This document shows, one piece after another, positions 19,777-28,323 of a stretch of DNA of 64,000 bases; the stretch's first letter is position 1; each line of letters opens with the position of its first letter. Source of the stretch: Sphingomonas alpina (GTDB lineage Bacteria > Pseudomonadota > Alphaproteobacteria > Sphingomonadales > Sphingomonadaceae); contig NZ_CP061038.1 in the NCBI RefSeq assembly GCF_014490665.1, forward strand, positions 310,001 through 374,000. Reading direction: 5' to 3'. The translations under genes were made by a program, and so were the position numbers. Below the pieces are notes generated by a model. It did not search any database, was not told the DNA's origin, and worked only from the letters and a program-made list of their open reading frames with translations.

Positions 19777-20322
19777 CTATGCAGCCTGCTTCTGAATCAG
19801 TTCATACACAGCGCGCACGTCGGCGATGCGAATGAATTGCGGCGTCTGATCGAAGGTCGGCTGCCAGATGCCGAAATTGCCGCCATTGAACCAGTTTCCC
19901 GACGCTCCAAACCGTATCGTTCCGGTGCCGTCTGATCGTTCGTCAAACTCAAGTGCGGGCAATCGCTTTATATCGATCGATTTCGACGTCGAGCTTCTCC
20001 CTCGCTTGCAGATAAGGATGCGGCGATCCGTTACCAAATAAGCAAGGTTGCCACGAATCCGCATATCCAGCCAAAAGCGCCCGACTGTTATGTAAAGGCC
20101 CGCAACCAGGAAGGGCAGGCCAAAAAGTTTGAATGGCAGGTCCGCGCCATTCCCGTCGATCGCCCAAACGCTGACGTTCCAAAACAGTGCGAAGCCACCC
20201 CACAGCAAGCTGAACGGGATGAGGAATGCTTCGACAGGCCGGAGAATGATGCCGGTGCCTGGCTTGCCTTCCCATAACACTCGCTCGTGTGGAAGAAGTT
20301 GCCCGGTCAAGCTGTCCGACAT
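19777..20322 (-). CDS. Membrane protein with PH-like domain, unknown function
   Basis: 181 residues from the ATG at 20322, which has AGGA six bases upstream; longer starts lack a good ribosome site. The opening [14 protein letters not shown] is typical of bacterial PH-domain (bPH-type) membrane proteins. Two hydrophobic helices follow ([20 protein letters not shown], then [18 protein letters not shown]), then a soluble part with [10 protein letters not shown]. No specific role is known. The gene lies between tRNA-Pro and a desaturase. Confidence 0.7.
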   Translation of the reverse strand: MSDSLTGQLLPHERVLWEGKPGTGIILRPVEAFLIPFSLLWGGFALFWNVSVWAIDGNGADLPFKLFGLPFLVAGLYITVGRFWLDMRIRGNLAYLVTDRRILICKRGRSSTSKSIDIKRLPALEFDERSDGTGTIRFGASGNWFNGGNFGIWQPTFDQTPQFIRIADVRAVYELIQKQAA

Positions 20323-20475
20323 TGCATTCCTCGACATTCCCTGAAGGTGCTCTGCCATCGCGTAGCGCCAATAAGCAGGCGTAACAACGCCTGGCGCCCG
20401 AAGGCGCGAGGCGCTGCGCGGCCTCAAGAATTACGGGATTTTGGGGACACAATATTAATTAGCAATATTGCGCTC

Positions 20476-21432
20476 CTATAGTCCCGGCTCGTGATGATCT
20501 GGCCGCGCAACCCGCGTAAGCGCATGATCTCGTGCGAGATGTTGAGGAAGCGCAATGCCCCATGCGAGCCCAAGTCGCCGCAGAAACACGATAAAAACAT
20601 AGCCCCAGTCGCTCTGGCCGGGATAGAGGCCGATCCGCGCCGACCCGGGATAAGCGTGATGGTTGTTGTGCCACGCCTCGCCCATGGTGGGGATGGCGGC
20701 CCATGGGACATCATGCGCCTGCACGCCGGCTTCGTTGACCAGCCAGCTCTGCGGCCCCTTGCGATGGGCGAGATGTCCAACGAACCAATGTCCGGTGACC
20801 GAGGCACTGACCCGCACGCAGACGCCCCAGACGACCCAGCTCCAGCCGCCGCCGGCAAAGAGGATCAGCGCGATCGGAAGTTGCTGTGCCATCCAGGTGG
20901 CTTCGAGAAACCGATAAAAGCGGTCGCGCCCGACATCGCCGAGATCAAAGGCTGGTGGCCGCGTCAGAACCAGCCGGCAATGGAGTTGCCACCATCCATC
21001 GATCAGCATCGGTTTCCGATGAGCCAGATAGTCGTGGCAATCAGGCTGGCGTTGCGCCCAGTCTCGCAGATCGTGCGTCCGGATCATCCAGAACGGCCCG
21101 CTCATCCCGACGCAAGTACCGGCCCATACGAGACTGCGCTCCAGCCAGAGGGGGCATTCGAAGCTGCGGTGGATGAGCCGCCGATGAAAGCCGACGCTGT
21201 GCCCAAGGAGCAATGTGCCTCCCGTCAACGTCACAAAAACAAGCAACGCGCTGAGGCTGAACAGCTGCGGCGCGAACACCATCGAGGCCGCAAGCATGCC
21301 GCCATTCCACAGCGAATGGATCGGGTCCCAGCGAACCACGCCATCAACGGGATCGCATCCCGGTACTTCGATCAGGGTGTTGACCTCGCATCGGTCAGAG
21401 TGGGGGCATCGGTCGGGTTCGGATGTCATCAT
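20476..21432 (-). CDS. Fatty-acid (acyl-CoA type) desaturase family protein
   Basis: Membrane di-iron enzyme that would introduce a double bond in an acyl chain, 318 residues. Histidine clusters are GHSVGFHRRLIH (His78, 83, 88), HDLRDWAQRQPDCHDYLAH (His120, 133, 138) and HNNHH (His255, 258, 259), with hydrophobic helices between. The pattern fits the delta-9 acyl-CoA desaturase clan, though the middle cluster deviates from the usual HRxHH. GGAG precedes two ATGs (21432 and 21429). It is divergent from an ArsR-type regulator and shares operator-like DNA with it, so it is likely controlled by that regulator. Confidence 0.85.
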   Translation of the reverse strand: MMTSEPDRCPHSDRCEVNTLIEVPGCDPVDGVVRWDPIHSLWNGGMLAASMVFAPQLFSLSALLVFVTLTGGTLLLGHSVGFHRRLIHRSFECPLWLERSLVWAGTCVGMSGPFWMIRTHDLRDWAQRQPDCHDYLAHRKPMLIDGWWQLHCRLVLTRPPAFDLGDVGRDRFYRFLEATWMAQQLPIALILFAGGGWSWVVWGVCVRVSASVTGHWFVGHLAHRKGPQSWLVNEAGVQAHDVPWAAIPTMGEAWHNNHHAYPGSARIGLYPGQSDWGYVFIVFLRRLGLAWGIALPQHLARDHALTRVARPDHHEPGL

Positions 21433-21440
21433 AATCTCCG

Positions 21441-21505
21441 AGGTAATTAGCTTATTGCTTAATTACCTGCCGCGCCCCTTGTCAAGCAGTTAGCTTATCC
21501 CTTAA
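21441..21505. promoter_or_regulatory. Operator region between the desaturase and ArsR-type regulator
   Basis: A 28-bp imperfect palindrome (21441-21468; arms AGGTAATTA and TAATTACCT) contains TTAGCTTATTGCTTAA (21447-21462). A second, near-identical 16-mer, TTAGCTTATCCCTTAA, lies at 21490-21505 and abuts the regulator ATG. Two such sites in a 73-bp divergent intergenic region suggest autoregulation and desaturase control by the ArsR-type protein (inference). Confidence 0.65.
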
Positions 21506-21835
21506 ATGATCCGCATGCAGAAGGTTTTCGAAGCGCTCGCCTCCACGCCCCGCCGCAAGATTCTCGCGTACCTCGCGCACACGGAACTCAACGCCGGGGA
21601 GATCGCGTCGCGGTTTGAAATGTCGAAGCCGGCGGTGTCGCAGCATCTCTCCGTTCTGGAAAATGCTGGCCTCGTGAAGAGCGAGAAGCGTGGACAATTT
21701 GTCTATTATCAATTGGTGCCGGACAATCTGGTCAACACACTGAGCTCTTACGCGCAGGAAGTCTGCCCTGTGTCCCGGCCTCTCAAGGCTGAAAGTGCGG
21801 CGATCGCGCGAGAACGTGGGCAACCAAAGAAATAG
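21506..21835 (+). CDS. ArsR-family winged-helix regulator
   Basis: 109 residues. The HTH core is FEALASTPRRKILAYLAHTELNAGEIASRFEMSKPAVSQHLSVLENAGLV, with a beta-wing at EKRGQFVYYQL, as in SdpR/ArsR-type repressors. No metal-binding cysteine pair is evident in the DNA-recognition helix. ATGs at 21506 and 21515 both lack a clear ribosome site, so the message may be leaderless. The gene is divergent from the desaturase, with repeats in the shared promoter. Confidence 0.9.
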   Translation: MIRMQKVFEALASTPRRKILAYLAHTELNAGEIASRFEMSKPAVSQHLSVLENAGLVKSEKRGQFVYYQLVPDNLVNTLSSYAQEVCPVSRPLKAESAAIARERGQPKK

Positions 21836-22057
21836 ATGCGATTATGATGGCCGGCATAGGGTTTACGGTGAATCGCTACTCCCACAGTCACGCCCGCACC
21901 TGAAGATGTGGGGCGCTGTACAATCTGTGAAAGTCGTGATTAGCGGGCGTTGCGCCGATAGTAGCGCCACCGCTTGAATACTTGAACGGCCCCACCGATG
22001 ATCTGCGTGGCTGACAGTATCAGCAGTCCGGCAAAAAAGAACATGACGCAATTAACG

Positions 22058-22282
22058 CTATGTCATGAGCCAGCGAATCCGCACCCGGATCGGGCTTGGG
22101 TAATAAGCGCATAATTGCAAAAAGATGATTAACGACAGGCAGATGCCAGCGCCACCAATAGCAAGCCTGGTCTTTGGCGCTTTCATTCGCAGGCGTTCTC
22201 GTGCCGAGAATGTAACGAGCAGGGTGACCATCAGGAACGGCAAAAAAATGACGTCGTGGATCGTCCATGTGGTCCAGCTCAT
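22058..22282 (-). CDS. Small hypothetical membrane protein
   Basis: About 74 residues from the ATG at 22282, with GGGGA about nine bases upstream. Two hydrophobic segments (VIFLPFLMVTLLVTF and LAIGGAGICLSLIIFLQLC) are separated by a basic loop. No family is recognised. Coding status is uncertain; base composition is less GC-rich than the core genes. About 220 bases on its downstream side (21836-22057) hold no other feature. Confidence 0.4.
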   Translation of the reverse strand: MSWTTWTIHDVIFLPFLMVTLLVTFSARERLRMKAPKTRLAIGGAGICLSLIIFLQLCAYYPSPIRVRIRWLMT

Positions 22283-22396
22283 TCGCGTTGTGTCCCCGTA
22301 ATTCGCGCCCCAATCTCGATGCGAACAATCCTGCATAGTACCGCAAGCACAAAGGCATTCGTTTCAATGGGCTCGACTGTCGGCGGGGGCGATCAT

Positions 22397-22723
22397 TCAC
22401 TTTGGCGGATCAGGAACCCGCTCGCCATTGCGCAGCGGCTCCCAGCATTCCTTCCTCCAATCCAGAAACGCCAGGCTGGACGAATTTCCGCCGGCCAGAT
22501 CGTAGCCAAGGCGCAGAATGACCGCACTATCATCGTGCCAAAAATAATCGGCGGCAGTCCAACCGGGCGGACGGTTCTTCTCATAGTCCTCATAAAAATC
22601 AGACAGGTGTTTTTCTGCTTCCTCAAGTGAGTAGCCGAACCCTGTCGAGAGTTCGCGGGCCAGCCTGTTAACCAGCCGGTCGAAATATTCATCCTTCTCA
22701 TCGGCGGGCAAGGAGAGCGTCAT
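22397..22723 (-). CDS. Hypothetical acidic cytoplasmic protein
   Basis: 108 residues starting MTLSLPADEKDEYFDRLVN, with ACAGG before the start. It is acidic, with no signal or transmembrane segment. Tryptophan- and tyrosine-rich stretches (PPGWTAADYFWHDDSAV) are seen. No family is recognised. Its size, acidity and the adjacent Imm11-like gene make an immunity-type role possible, but that is only inference from context. Confidence 0.5.
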   Translation of the reverse strand: MTLSLPADEKDEYFDRLVNRLARELSTGFGYSLEEAEKHLSDFYEDYEKNRPPGWTAADYFWHDDSAVILRLGYDLAGGNSSSLAFLDWRKECWEPLRNGERVPDPPK

Positions 22724-22856
22724 GGCAACCTGTAGCTTTCAATGTTTGCCGTATTTTCAAAGCGATTGAGCGACGGGCGGAGCGTAATACGATGCACAGG
22801 AGTTCCGCATCCCAGTAATCACCTGATCTGCCGTAATTTTTATGATTGGGGGTGCT

Positions 22857-23531
22857 TTACACTTCTTCGACATGCTGTGAGCGGCCTAACCCATCGCAGG
22901 GGAGGTCATACCCCCTGAAGCCGTTTTCTATCAAAAACTGCCCAAGCTCCTGGCCCAAAAAGAACCGTTGAAGCCGCAAATCATACCAAAGCGCCTTGCC
23001 GGATATCATGGATTTCCTGACCGCGATCCTTGTCCTGCTATCGAAATTGCTGCGGTAATAATACCAGCCAGGGTGCTGATCGGGCTTCGGACGATATTCA
23101 TAAACGTCCGCACAATGCTCAAGCGCAATGGCGTCGACCCGGTTGCATATGTGCATAAGCCAGCGCGATTTATCGACCGTCCCGTCCTCCAGAAGCACTT
23201 CCATGGGAAAGAATTGGTGAACGCCGGGCTCAAATCGTTCCACGGCGTCCTTGAAGCGCGAGCTCGCACCGGCGGGGGGTGAATGGTCGGGAAGGGGGCC
23301 AACCGAGTGGACAACCGACGTGACGAGCGGAAAGGCGGGTGATTCTGGATATGGGATGCCGGATGGTCCGCCGAATTGCCAGACATGGTCGGGATGTTCG
23401 GGCGGCAGCGCTTCCAGCGGCTGGCGCTGCTTTGCCCGGACGGTTTTCAACCAATCCTTTGATCGTTCATCCCATTCGAGGGTCGGGCAATCCTCGATAA
23501 GAATACTGTCGCATCGCAGCCAGGCCATCAT
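22857..23531 (-). CDS. Imm11-like (DUF1629) immunity protein candidate
   Basis: 224 residues. The C-terminal half has the FFPMEVLLEDGTV ... WLMHICNRVDAI ... DLRLQRFFLGQELGQFLIENG pattern that resembles the Imm11/DUF1629 family of polymorphic-toxin immunity proteins (family resemblance judged by eye). The N-terminal part starts MMAWLRCDSILIEDCP. No toxin gene is adjacent, so this would be an orphan immunity gene, common where contact-dependent or Rhs-type loci have decayed. It lies in the AT-richer accessory stretch. Confidence 0.55.
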   Translation of the reverse strand: MMAWLRCDSILIEDCPTLEWDERSKDWLKTVRAKQRQPLEALPPEHPDHVWQFGGPSGIPYPESPAFPLVTSVVHSVGPLPDHSPPAGASSRFKDAVERFEPGVHQFFPMEVLLEDGTVDKSRWLMHICNRVDAIALEHCADVYEYRPKPDQHPGWYYYRSNFDSRTRIAVRKSMISGKALWYDLRLQRFFLGQELGQFLIENGFRGYDLPCDGLGRSQHVEEV

Positions 23532-23566
23532 CCGTCTCCGTCAGGCAGATTCGCGAGGTGACGCCG

Positions 23567-23992
23567 TCAACCCTGTTTCCAGCGCTTGAGGCTGGCAATA
23601 CCTGACGCGGTGAAGGCGGCGAGGTGAATGAACAGAGCAAGCATTAAATACCCGGTCGCCGTTAGCAATGCGAAGCCATCGATCATGCTGTCACCCAACA
23701 CGCCAGCCTCACGAAAATACAGAGATTTCCCCAACCCGAACATAGCGATCGCCGACGGAATGAAAATCAGGTGCAGGAGCCAGCCTGCCTGAATCCGTTG
23801 CGCTATCACCCAGACAAAGGCCGACGAGGCGATCGGGCCAAGCGAAGCAATAAGCCAGCCTATGACCCCGAGCGCGGTGATCCCTCCAGCATATTGATAT
23901 ACAAAAATCGTCGAGTTGATCGTGGTAACCGCAGTCAGTAGCGTCATGCCCGCTATGCCGGCGCCATAAGCAACGAATCCGAGCCGTTTCAT
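23567..23992 (-). CDS. Hypothetical membrane protein with about four helices
   Basis: About 141 residues from the ATG at 23992 (MKRLGFVAYG); a longer start at 24025 is possible. Four hydrophobic helices can be seen (AGIAGMTLLTAVTTI, LGVIGWLIASLGPIASSAFVWVIA, LLHLIFIPSAIAMFGLG, ALLTATGYLMLALFIHLAAF). No family is recognised. It sits 35 bases upstream of the Imm11-like gene on the same strand, so the two may be co-transcribed. Confidence 0.5.
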   Translation of the reverse strand: MKRLGFVAYGAGIAGMTLLTAVTTINSTIFVYQYAGGITALGVIGWLIASLGPIASSAFVWVIAQRIQAGWLLHLIFIPSAIAMFGLGKSLYFREAGVLGDSMIDGFALLTATGYLMLALFIHLAAFTASGIASLKRWKQG

Positions 23993-24163
23993 CTCAGCAA
24001 CATCACCGCATGGGTGTGTTTCCACAAGCGAGATTACGGCGCCAGTTTACTCAACTCCTGAACTCATAGAATGCACCGCTTACGCGATCGCTTGCCAGGT
24101 GAGCTTAAATATCATTTATATTCAAATAGATACCTGGTAATTCGCCGCACGCCCTGTTGCCAG

Positions 24164-24224
24164 AGATATGGTACAATCCGGTGTAACATATCTCCCCCGA
24201 CCTTTGTTGCGAGCCTCGATTCAA
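24164..24224 (+). repeat. Three-copy palindromic element, copy B
   Basis: AGATATGGTACA-N6-TGTAACATATCT (24164-24193) is followed exactly 24 nt later by GATTCAA (24218-24224). The layout is the same as copy A at 7099. It sits about 30 bases upstream of the terminase small-subunit gene. Confidence 0.75.
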
Positions 24225-24255
24225 ACCCCATGCAGACCCGGTTATCGCAGGCAGC

Positions 24256-24744
24256 ATGGAAACCCGTCCCTCGACCTTTGACCCCGATTATGTCCGCCAG
24301 GCACGCGAGCTTTACGCCGAGGGTCTGACCGATCGCGAGCTGGCCGCAGCCTTCGGCGTCTGTCGCATGACGATCTTCCGCTGGCGCGCCGCTTATCCCG
24401 AGTTCGCCGAGGCGACCCGGCTCGGCAAGGAGGTCGCGGATGACCGCGTGGAGCGCGCGCTGTACGAGCGCGCGATTGGCTATGAGGAGGAAGCGGTCAG
24501 CGTCTATCACCCGGCCGGCACCGAAGAACCGGTGATCGTGCGCTACAAGCGCGAGGTGCGCCCAGATGCCGCCGCCGCACTGCAGTGGATGCGCGCCCGC
24601 CGCCCCGGACTCTGGGCACGACCGACCCCGCCGCCTGAGAAGGATAAGAATTGGGCCGAAGAACTCCGCAAGGCGGCGGCCCGGGTCGCCAACCGGAAAT
24701 CGCCGGAATCTCACGAGGCGCTGCGCTATCATGCCCGAGAATAA
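24256..24744 (+). CDS. Phage terminase small subunit-like protein
   Basis: 162 residues. The N-terminal HTH (ARELYAEGLTDRELAAAFGVCRMTIFRW) matches DNA-recognition domains of phage terminase small subunits. A middle block, YERAIGYEEEAVSVYHPAGTEEPV with KREVRPDAAAALQWMRARRPGLW, is typical of this type. The protein would recognise phage DNA for packaging. It overlaps the broken large-subunit gene by 14 bases, as in intact phage modules. No other phage genes are nearby, so this is a remnant. Confidence 0.8.
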   Translation: METRPSTFDPDYVRQARELYAEGLTDRELAAAFGVCRMTIFRWRAAYPEFAEATRLGKEVADDRVERALYERAIGYEEEAVSVYHPAGTEEPVIVRYKREVRPDAAAALQWMRARRPGLWARPTPPPEKDKNWAEELRKAAARVANRKSPESHEALRYHARE

Positions 24745-24904
24745 TCCCGCGGCCGACGCCGCGCTGAAGGGCGTGACCGGACTGCGCAAATGGCAGCGCG
24801 AGGTGATGACCGCGATCCATGAGCATCTCAAAGATCCCGCGCCTCGGGCCACGGCATCGGCAAGTCCGCGCTGATCGCGATGCTAAACCACAAGCTGCGC
24901 TTCC
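24731..24904 (+). pseudogene. Terminase large subunit, 5' remnant (frameshifted and truncated)
   Basis: Starts MPENNPAADAALKGVTGL and continues RKWQREVMTAIHEHLKDP. Reading then shifts: from 24841 another frame encodes ASGHGIGKSALIAML, the Walker A ATP-binding motif of a terminase large subunit. Bases between the two blocks appear deleted. Homology stops near 24904, where a palindromic repeat begins, so nearly all of the ATPase and the nuclease domain are missing. The protein cannot be functional. Confidence 0.75.
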
Positions 24905-25036
24905 CTCTCTTGTGCCCCCGCGAAGGAGTGTAGGGTTGAACATGCCCCGCATGTTCAAAGGATCGTCCGGGGGACGATCCGACCCGACACTAGCACAGAC
25001 TGTGTCCCCGCCTTCGCGGGGACACAGAAGGGGGAA
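24901..25036. repeat. Composite palindromic repeat ending the terminase remnant
   Basis: Outer arms 24901-24926 and 25011-25036 are imperfect inverted repeats (ccccgcgaagg core). Inside are two further perfect hairpins: 24936-24945 with 24949-24958 (TTGAACATGC arms) and 24960-24968 with 24972-24980 (GGATCGTCC arms). It is non-coding and located exactly where the terminase homology ends. Confidence 0.8.
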
Positions 25037-25402
25037 GTACTCAGAATGCATTATGTTCGCGCAGAGGCGCGGAGGACGCAGAGAGGATGTGCTCCACGGC
25101 ACGGCTAATCTGCGATGATCAGCCCGCCCATAAAGCGGCGACTTGCGGCAGCGCGACGACCGCGCCGCAAAAAAACTTCGCGCCTCCGCGGCTCCGCGTG
25201 AACCCTCTTTCTGCAACGGCCACGCGGTTCGATTCAACATTGTTCGCCCCGCACGATCGCGGCAAGGATCCAAACCGCCCCTCAAGCCCAGACCCATTTG
25301 CTACCCGCCGATCTTTGCGGTTGCCGCCTGTGCCCATCTCGTCGCACTTGGCGGTATCCACCGCATCCCGCCCCGCCATCAACCGCTCGAGCCGATCCGC
25401 CC
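25037..25402. other. Gene-free stretch with degenerate inverted repeat
   Basis: No coding region is convincing in these 366 bases. Around 25053-25090 (ttcgcgcagaggcgcggagg) and 25178-25210 (cgcgcctccgcggctccgcg) there are imperfect inverted arms resembling another REP-like family. The rest is the leader of uxaC; no clear promoter was identified. Confidence 0.5.
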
Positions 25403-26815
25403 ATGACGCCATTGCATCTCCACCCCGACCGCCTGTTCCCGGCCGATCCGCGCACCCGCGACATCGCGCGCAACCTGTTCGCGGGGATTCGCGACCTGCC
25501 GATCGTCAGCCCGCACGGCCATACCGATCCGGCCTGGTTCGCCGGCAACGCGCCGTTCCCCGATCCGGCGAACCTGCTGATCGTACCCGACCATTATGTT
25601 CTGCGCATGCTGAAGAGCCAGGGCGTGCCGCTCGAGGCGCTCGGCGTGCCGACGCTCGACGGCTCGCCGTTCGAGACCGATCCGCGTGCGATCTGGCGGC
25701 GGTTCGCGCAGCAGTATCCGCTGTTCCGCGGCACGCCGTCGCGGCTGTGGCTCGACTATGTCTTTGCCGAGGTCTTCGGCATCGACGTGCGGCTGGAGGC
25801 GGCCACCGCCGATCTTTATTACGACCGGATCGCAGCGGCGCTGGCGACCGAGGCGTTCCGACCGCGCAGCCTGTTCGAACGGTTCGGGATCGAGGTCATC
25901 GCGACCACCGAGGGCGCGCTCGACACGCTCGACCATCACCGCGCGATCGGCGACAGCGGCTGGGCCGGGCGCGTCGTCACCGCCTATCGTCCCGATGCGG
26001 TGACCGATCCCGATGCGGTCGATTTCACGGCGAACATCGACCGGTTCGGCGCGCTTGCCGGCGAGGATGTGTCGAGCTTTGCCGGCTATTTGCGCGCGCA
26101 CCAGTCGCGCCGCGCCTTTTTCCGATCGATGGGCGCGACCTCGACCGATCATGGCCATCCCGGCGCCACCACCGCCGACCTCAGCGCTGCCGATGCCGAG
26201 GCATTGTACCGGAAAGCGCGCGCCGGCCGTGCGACCGCCGTCGAGGCCGAATTGTTCCGTGGCCAGATGCTCACCGAAATGGCGCGGATGAGCATCGAGG
26301 ACGGCATGGTGATGCAGCTCCATCCCGGCGTCCATCGCAGCCACAACCCGCACGTGCTGGCGCGCTTCGGGCGCGACAAGGGCGGCGACATCCCGCTTGC
26401 CGGATCGTTTGTCGATGCGCTGAAGCCGTTGCTCGACGCGCATGGCTCCGATCCGCGCCTGACGCTGATCCTCTTCACGCTCGACGAGACGACCTATTCC
26501 CGCGAACTCGCGCCGCTCGCCGGTCATTACCCCGCGCTGCGCATCGGCCCGCCTTGGTGGTTTCATGACAGTCCGGAAGGGATGCGCCGCTTTCGCGAAC
26601 AGACCACCGAGACCGCCGGCTTCTATAATGGCGTCGGCTTCAACGACGATACCCGCGCATTCCTGTCGATCCCGGCGCGGCACGATGTCGCGCGGCGGAT
26701 GGATTGCGGCTTCCTCGCGCAACTCGTCGCCGAGCACCGGATCGACGAGGACGAGGCGCATGAGGTCGCACGCGCGCTGACCTATGATCTGGTCAAACAG
26801 GCGTATAGATTGTGA
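25403..26815 (+). CDS. uxaC: Glucuronate isomerase UxaC
   Basis: Converts D-glucuronate to fructuronate (and galacturonate to tagaturonate), the first step of uronate catabolism. It has 470 residues. The start at 25403 (MTPLHLHPDRLFP) matches the family start; the longer frame does not. Metal-binding SPHGHTDPAWF, the VDFTANIDRF region and QLHPGVHRSHNP are typical of this amidohydrolase-fold family. Its stop overlaps the next GTG start by four bases, indicating an operon with the oxidoreductase. Confidence 0.97.
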   Translation: MTPLHLHPDRLFPADPRTRDIARNLFAGIRDLPIVSPHGHTDPAWFAGNAPFPDPANLLIVPDHYVLRMLKSQGVPLEALGVPTLDGSPFETDPRAIWRRFAQQYPLFRGTPSRLWLDYVFAEVFGIDVRLEAATADLYYDRIAAALATEAFRPRSLFERFGIEVIATTEGALDTLDHHRAIGDSGWAGRVVTAYRPDAVTDPDAVDFTANIDRFGALAGEDVSSFAGYLRAHQSRRAFFRSMGATSTDHGHPGATTADLSAADAEALYRKARAGRATAVEAELFRGQMLTEMARMSIEDGMVMQLHPGVHRSHNPHVLARFGRDKGGDIPLAGSFVDALKPLLDAHGSDPRLTLILFTLDETTYSRELAPLAGHYPALRIGPPWWFHDSPEGMRRFREQTTETAGFYNGVGFNDDTRAFLSIPARHDVARRMDCGFLAQLVAEHRIDEDEAHEVARALTYDLVKQAYRL

Positions 26816-28221
26816 CGCGCCTGTCTACCGCCACATTGCCCGGGCTGCGGGCCGGCATCGAACGCCCGCGCTACGACCGTGCCGGGGTCAGGACGGGGGT
26901 CGTCCATCTCGGCATCGGCGCCTTTCACCGCGCGCATCAGGCGTTCTTTTTCGAGCATGCCCTGAACGCCGGGGACTTGCGCTGGGGTGTGACCGGCGCG
27001 TCACTGCGGTCGCCGGCGGCGCACGAGGCATTGGCGCCGCAGGACGGACTCTATTCGGTCGTCACGCGTGACGGGGCGGACGAGCGGGTGCAGGTCGTCG
27101 GCGCGGTACGCGATGTGCTGGTCGCGCCGCAGGATCCGGCGGCACTGGTGGCAAGACTCGCCGCGCGCGACACGCATATCGTCACGCTGACCATCACCGA
27201 GAAAGGCTATGCGTCCAGTGCGTCGGACTCCGCCGCCGGCTATCTCGCTGCCGCACTCGCGCAGCGCCGGGCGAACGGTATCGATCCCTTCACCGCCATC
27301 TCGTGCGACAATCTTTCCGACAATGGCGGCCGCCTGAAACAGGCGGTGCTGGCCGCCGTGCCGAAGGGCGACCTGGCGCTTGCCGACTGGATCGAGCACC
27401 AGGTCGCTTTCCCCTCGTCGATGGTCGACCGCATCGTTCCCGCAACGCTGGAGGACGATATTGCCCGCCTCACGGCCCGGATCGGGGTCGAGGACCGCGC
27501 GATGGTCAAGACCGAACCGTTCCGGCAATGGGTGATCGAGGATCGCTTCAGCGGCCCGCGCCCCGATCTCTCGGCGGCGGGCGTCCAGCTCACCGCCGAC
27601 GTTGCGCCATGGGAGGAAGCCAAGCTCCGCCTGCTCAACGGGTCGCATTCCGCGATCGCCTATCTGGGCGGCCTGGCCGGCATCGACTTTGTGCATGAGG
27701 TGATTGCACTCCCCGCCGCGCGCGCGCTGGTCGAAACGCTGATGGACGAAACGGCGGCAACGCTGGCCCCGCCGCCCGGGCTGGACCTTCCCGCCTATCG
27801 GGCGGCGCTGCTGGCCCGCTTCGCCAACCCGGCGCTGCAGCATCGCACGCGCCAGATCGCGATGGATGGATCGCAGAAATTGCCGCAGCGGCTGCTCGCG
27901 CCGATCCTGGCGCGGCTCGATCGCGGGCGTGCCGCGCCGGCGCTGACCCTGGCGGTGGCGGCGTGGATGGCCTGGACCGGCGGACGCAATGATCTCGGCG
28001 CGGTGCATGGGGTCGAGGACCCGCTGGCGATGGTGATCGCCGATGCGCTGGGCAATGCCACTGCCCCGGAAGATCGCGTGGCGGCATTGCTTTCATTGCG
28101 GCAGATATTCCCGGCGCGCCTTGCCGATGAACAGGCCTTTCGAAAGGCGCTGATCGCCGATCTGGCACTGCTGCAGGATCAGGGCGCACGCGCCGCTTTT
28201 GAGCGCTTTTCGGGGCGGTAG
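26812..28221 (+). CDS. uxuB: Mannitol dehydrogenase-family oxidoreductase (fructuronate reductase-like)
   Basis: Probably reduces fructuronate to mannonate with NADH, the step after UxaC. It has 469 residues and a GTG start coupled to the uxaC stop. The Rossmann start VVHLGIGAFHRAHQA and the catalytic region around KLRLLNGSHSAIAYLGGLAG (with the conserved Lys and Asn/His) match the MtlD/UxuB family. Preference among fructuronate, tagaturonate or mannitol is assigned from context with uxaC. Mannonate dehydratase is not in the window. Confidence 0.92.
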   Translation: MTRLSTATLPGLRAGIERPRYDRAGVRTGVVHLGIGAFHRAHQAFFFEHALNAGDLRWGVTGASLRSPAAHEALAPQDGLYSVVTRDGADERVQVVGAVRDVLVAPQDPAALVARLAARDTHIVTLTITEKGYASSASDSAAGYLAAALAQRRANGIDPFTAISCDNLSDNGGRLKQAVLAAVPKGDLALADWIEHQVAFPSSMVDRIVPATLEDDIARLTARIGVEDRAMVKTEPFRQWVIEDRFSGPRPDLSAAGVQLTADVAPWEEAKLRLLNGSHSAIAYLGGLAGIDFVHEVIALPAARALVETLMDETAATLAPPPGLDLPAYRAALLARFANPALQHRTRQIAMDGSQKLPQRLLAPILARLDRGRAAPALTLAVAAWMAWTGGRNDLGAVHGVEDPLAMVIADALGNATAPEDRVAALLSLRQIFPARLADEQAFRKALIADLALLQDQGARAAFERFSGR

Positions 28222-28323
28222 AGGGGTTTCGAGTTGCGTTGATCCAACTTCCTTTCCTTCGCCCTGAGCCCGAACGGGGGAGGTAATTCCGCCAAGCGTA
28301 AGGCGCGCCGGCTCGCAATCCAT

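Noticed and set aside
19587..25402. Complete prophage inserted at tRNA-Pro
   Set aside because: Only a terminase fragment is found; no integrase, capsid or tail genes and no duplicate of the tRNA end.
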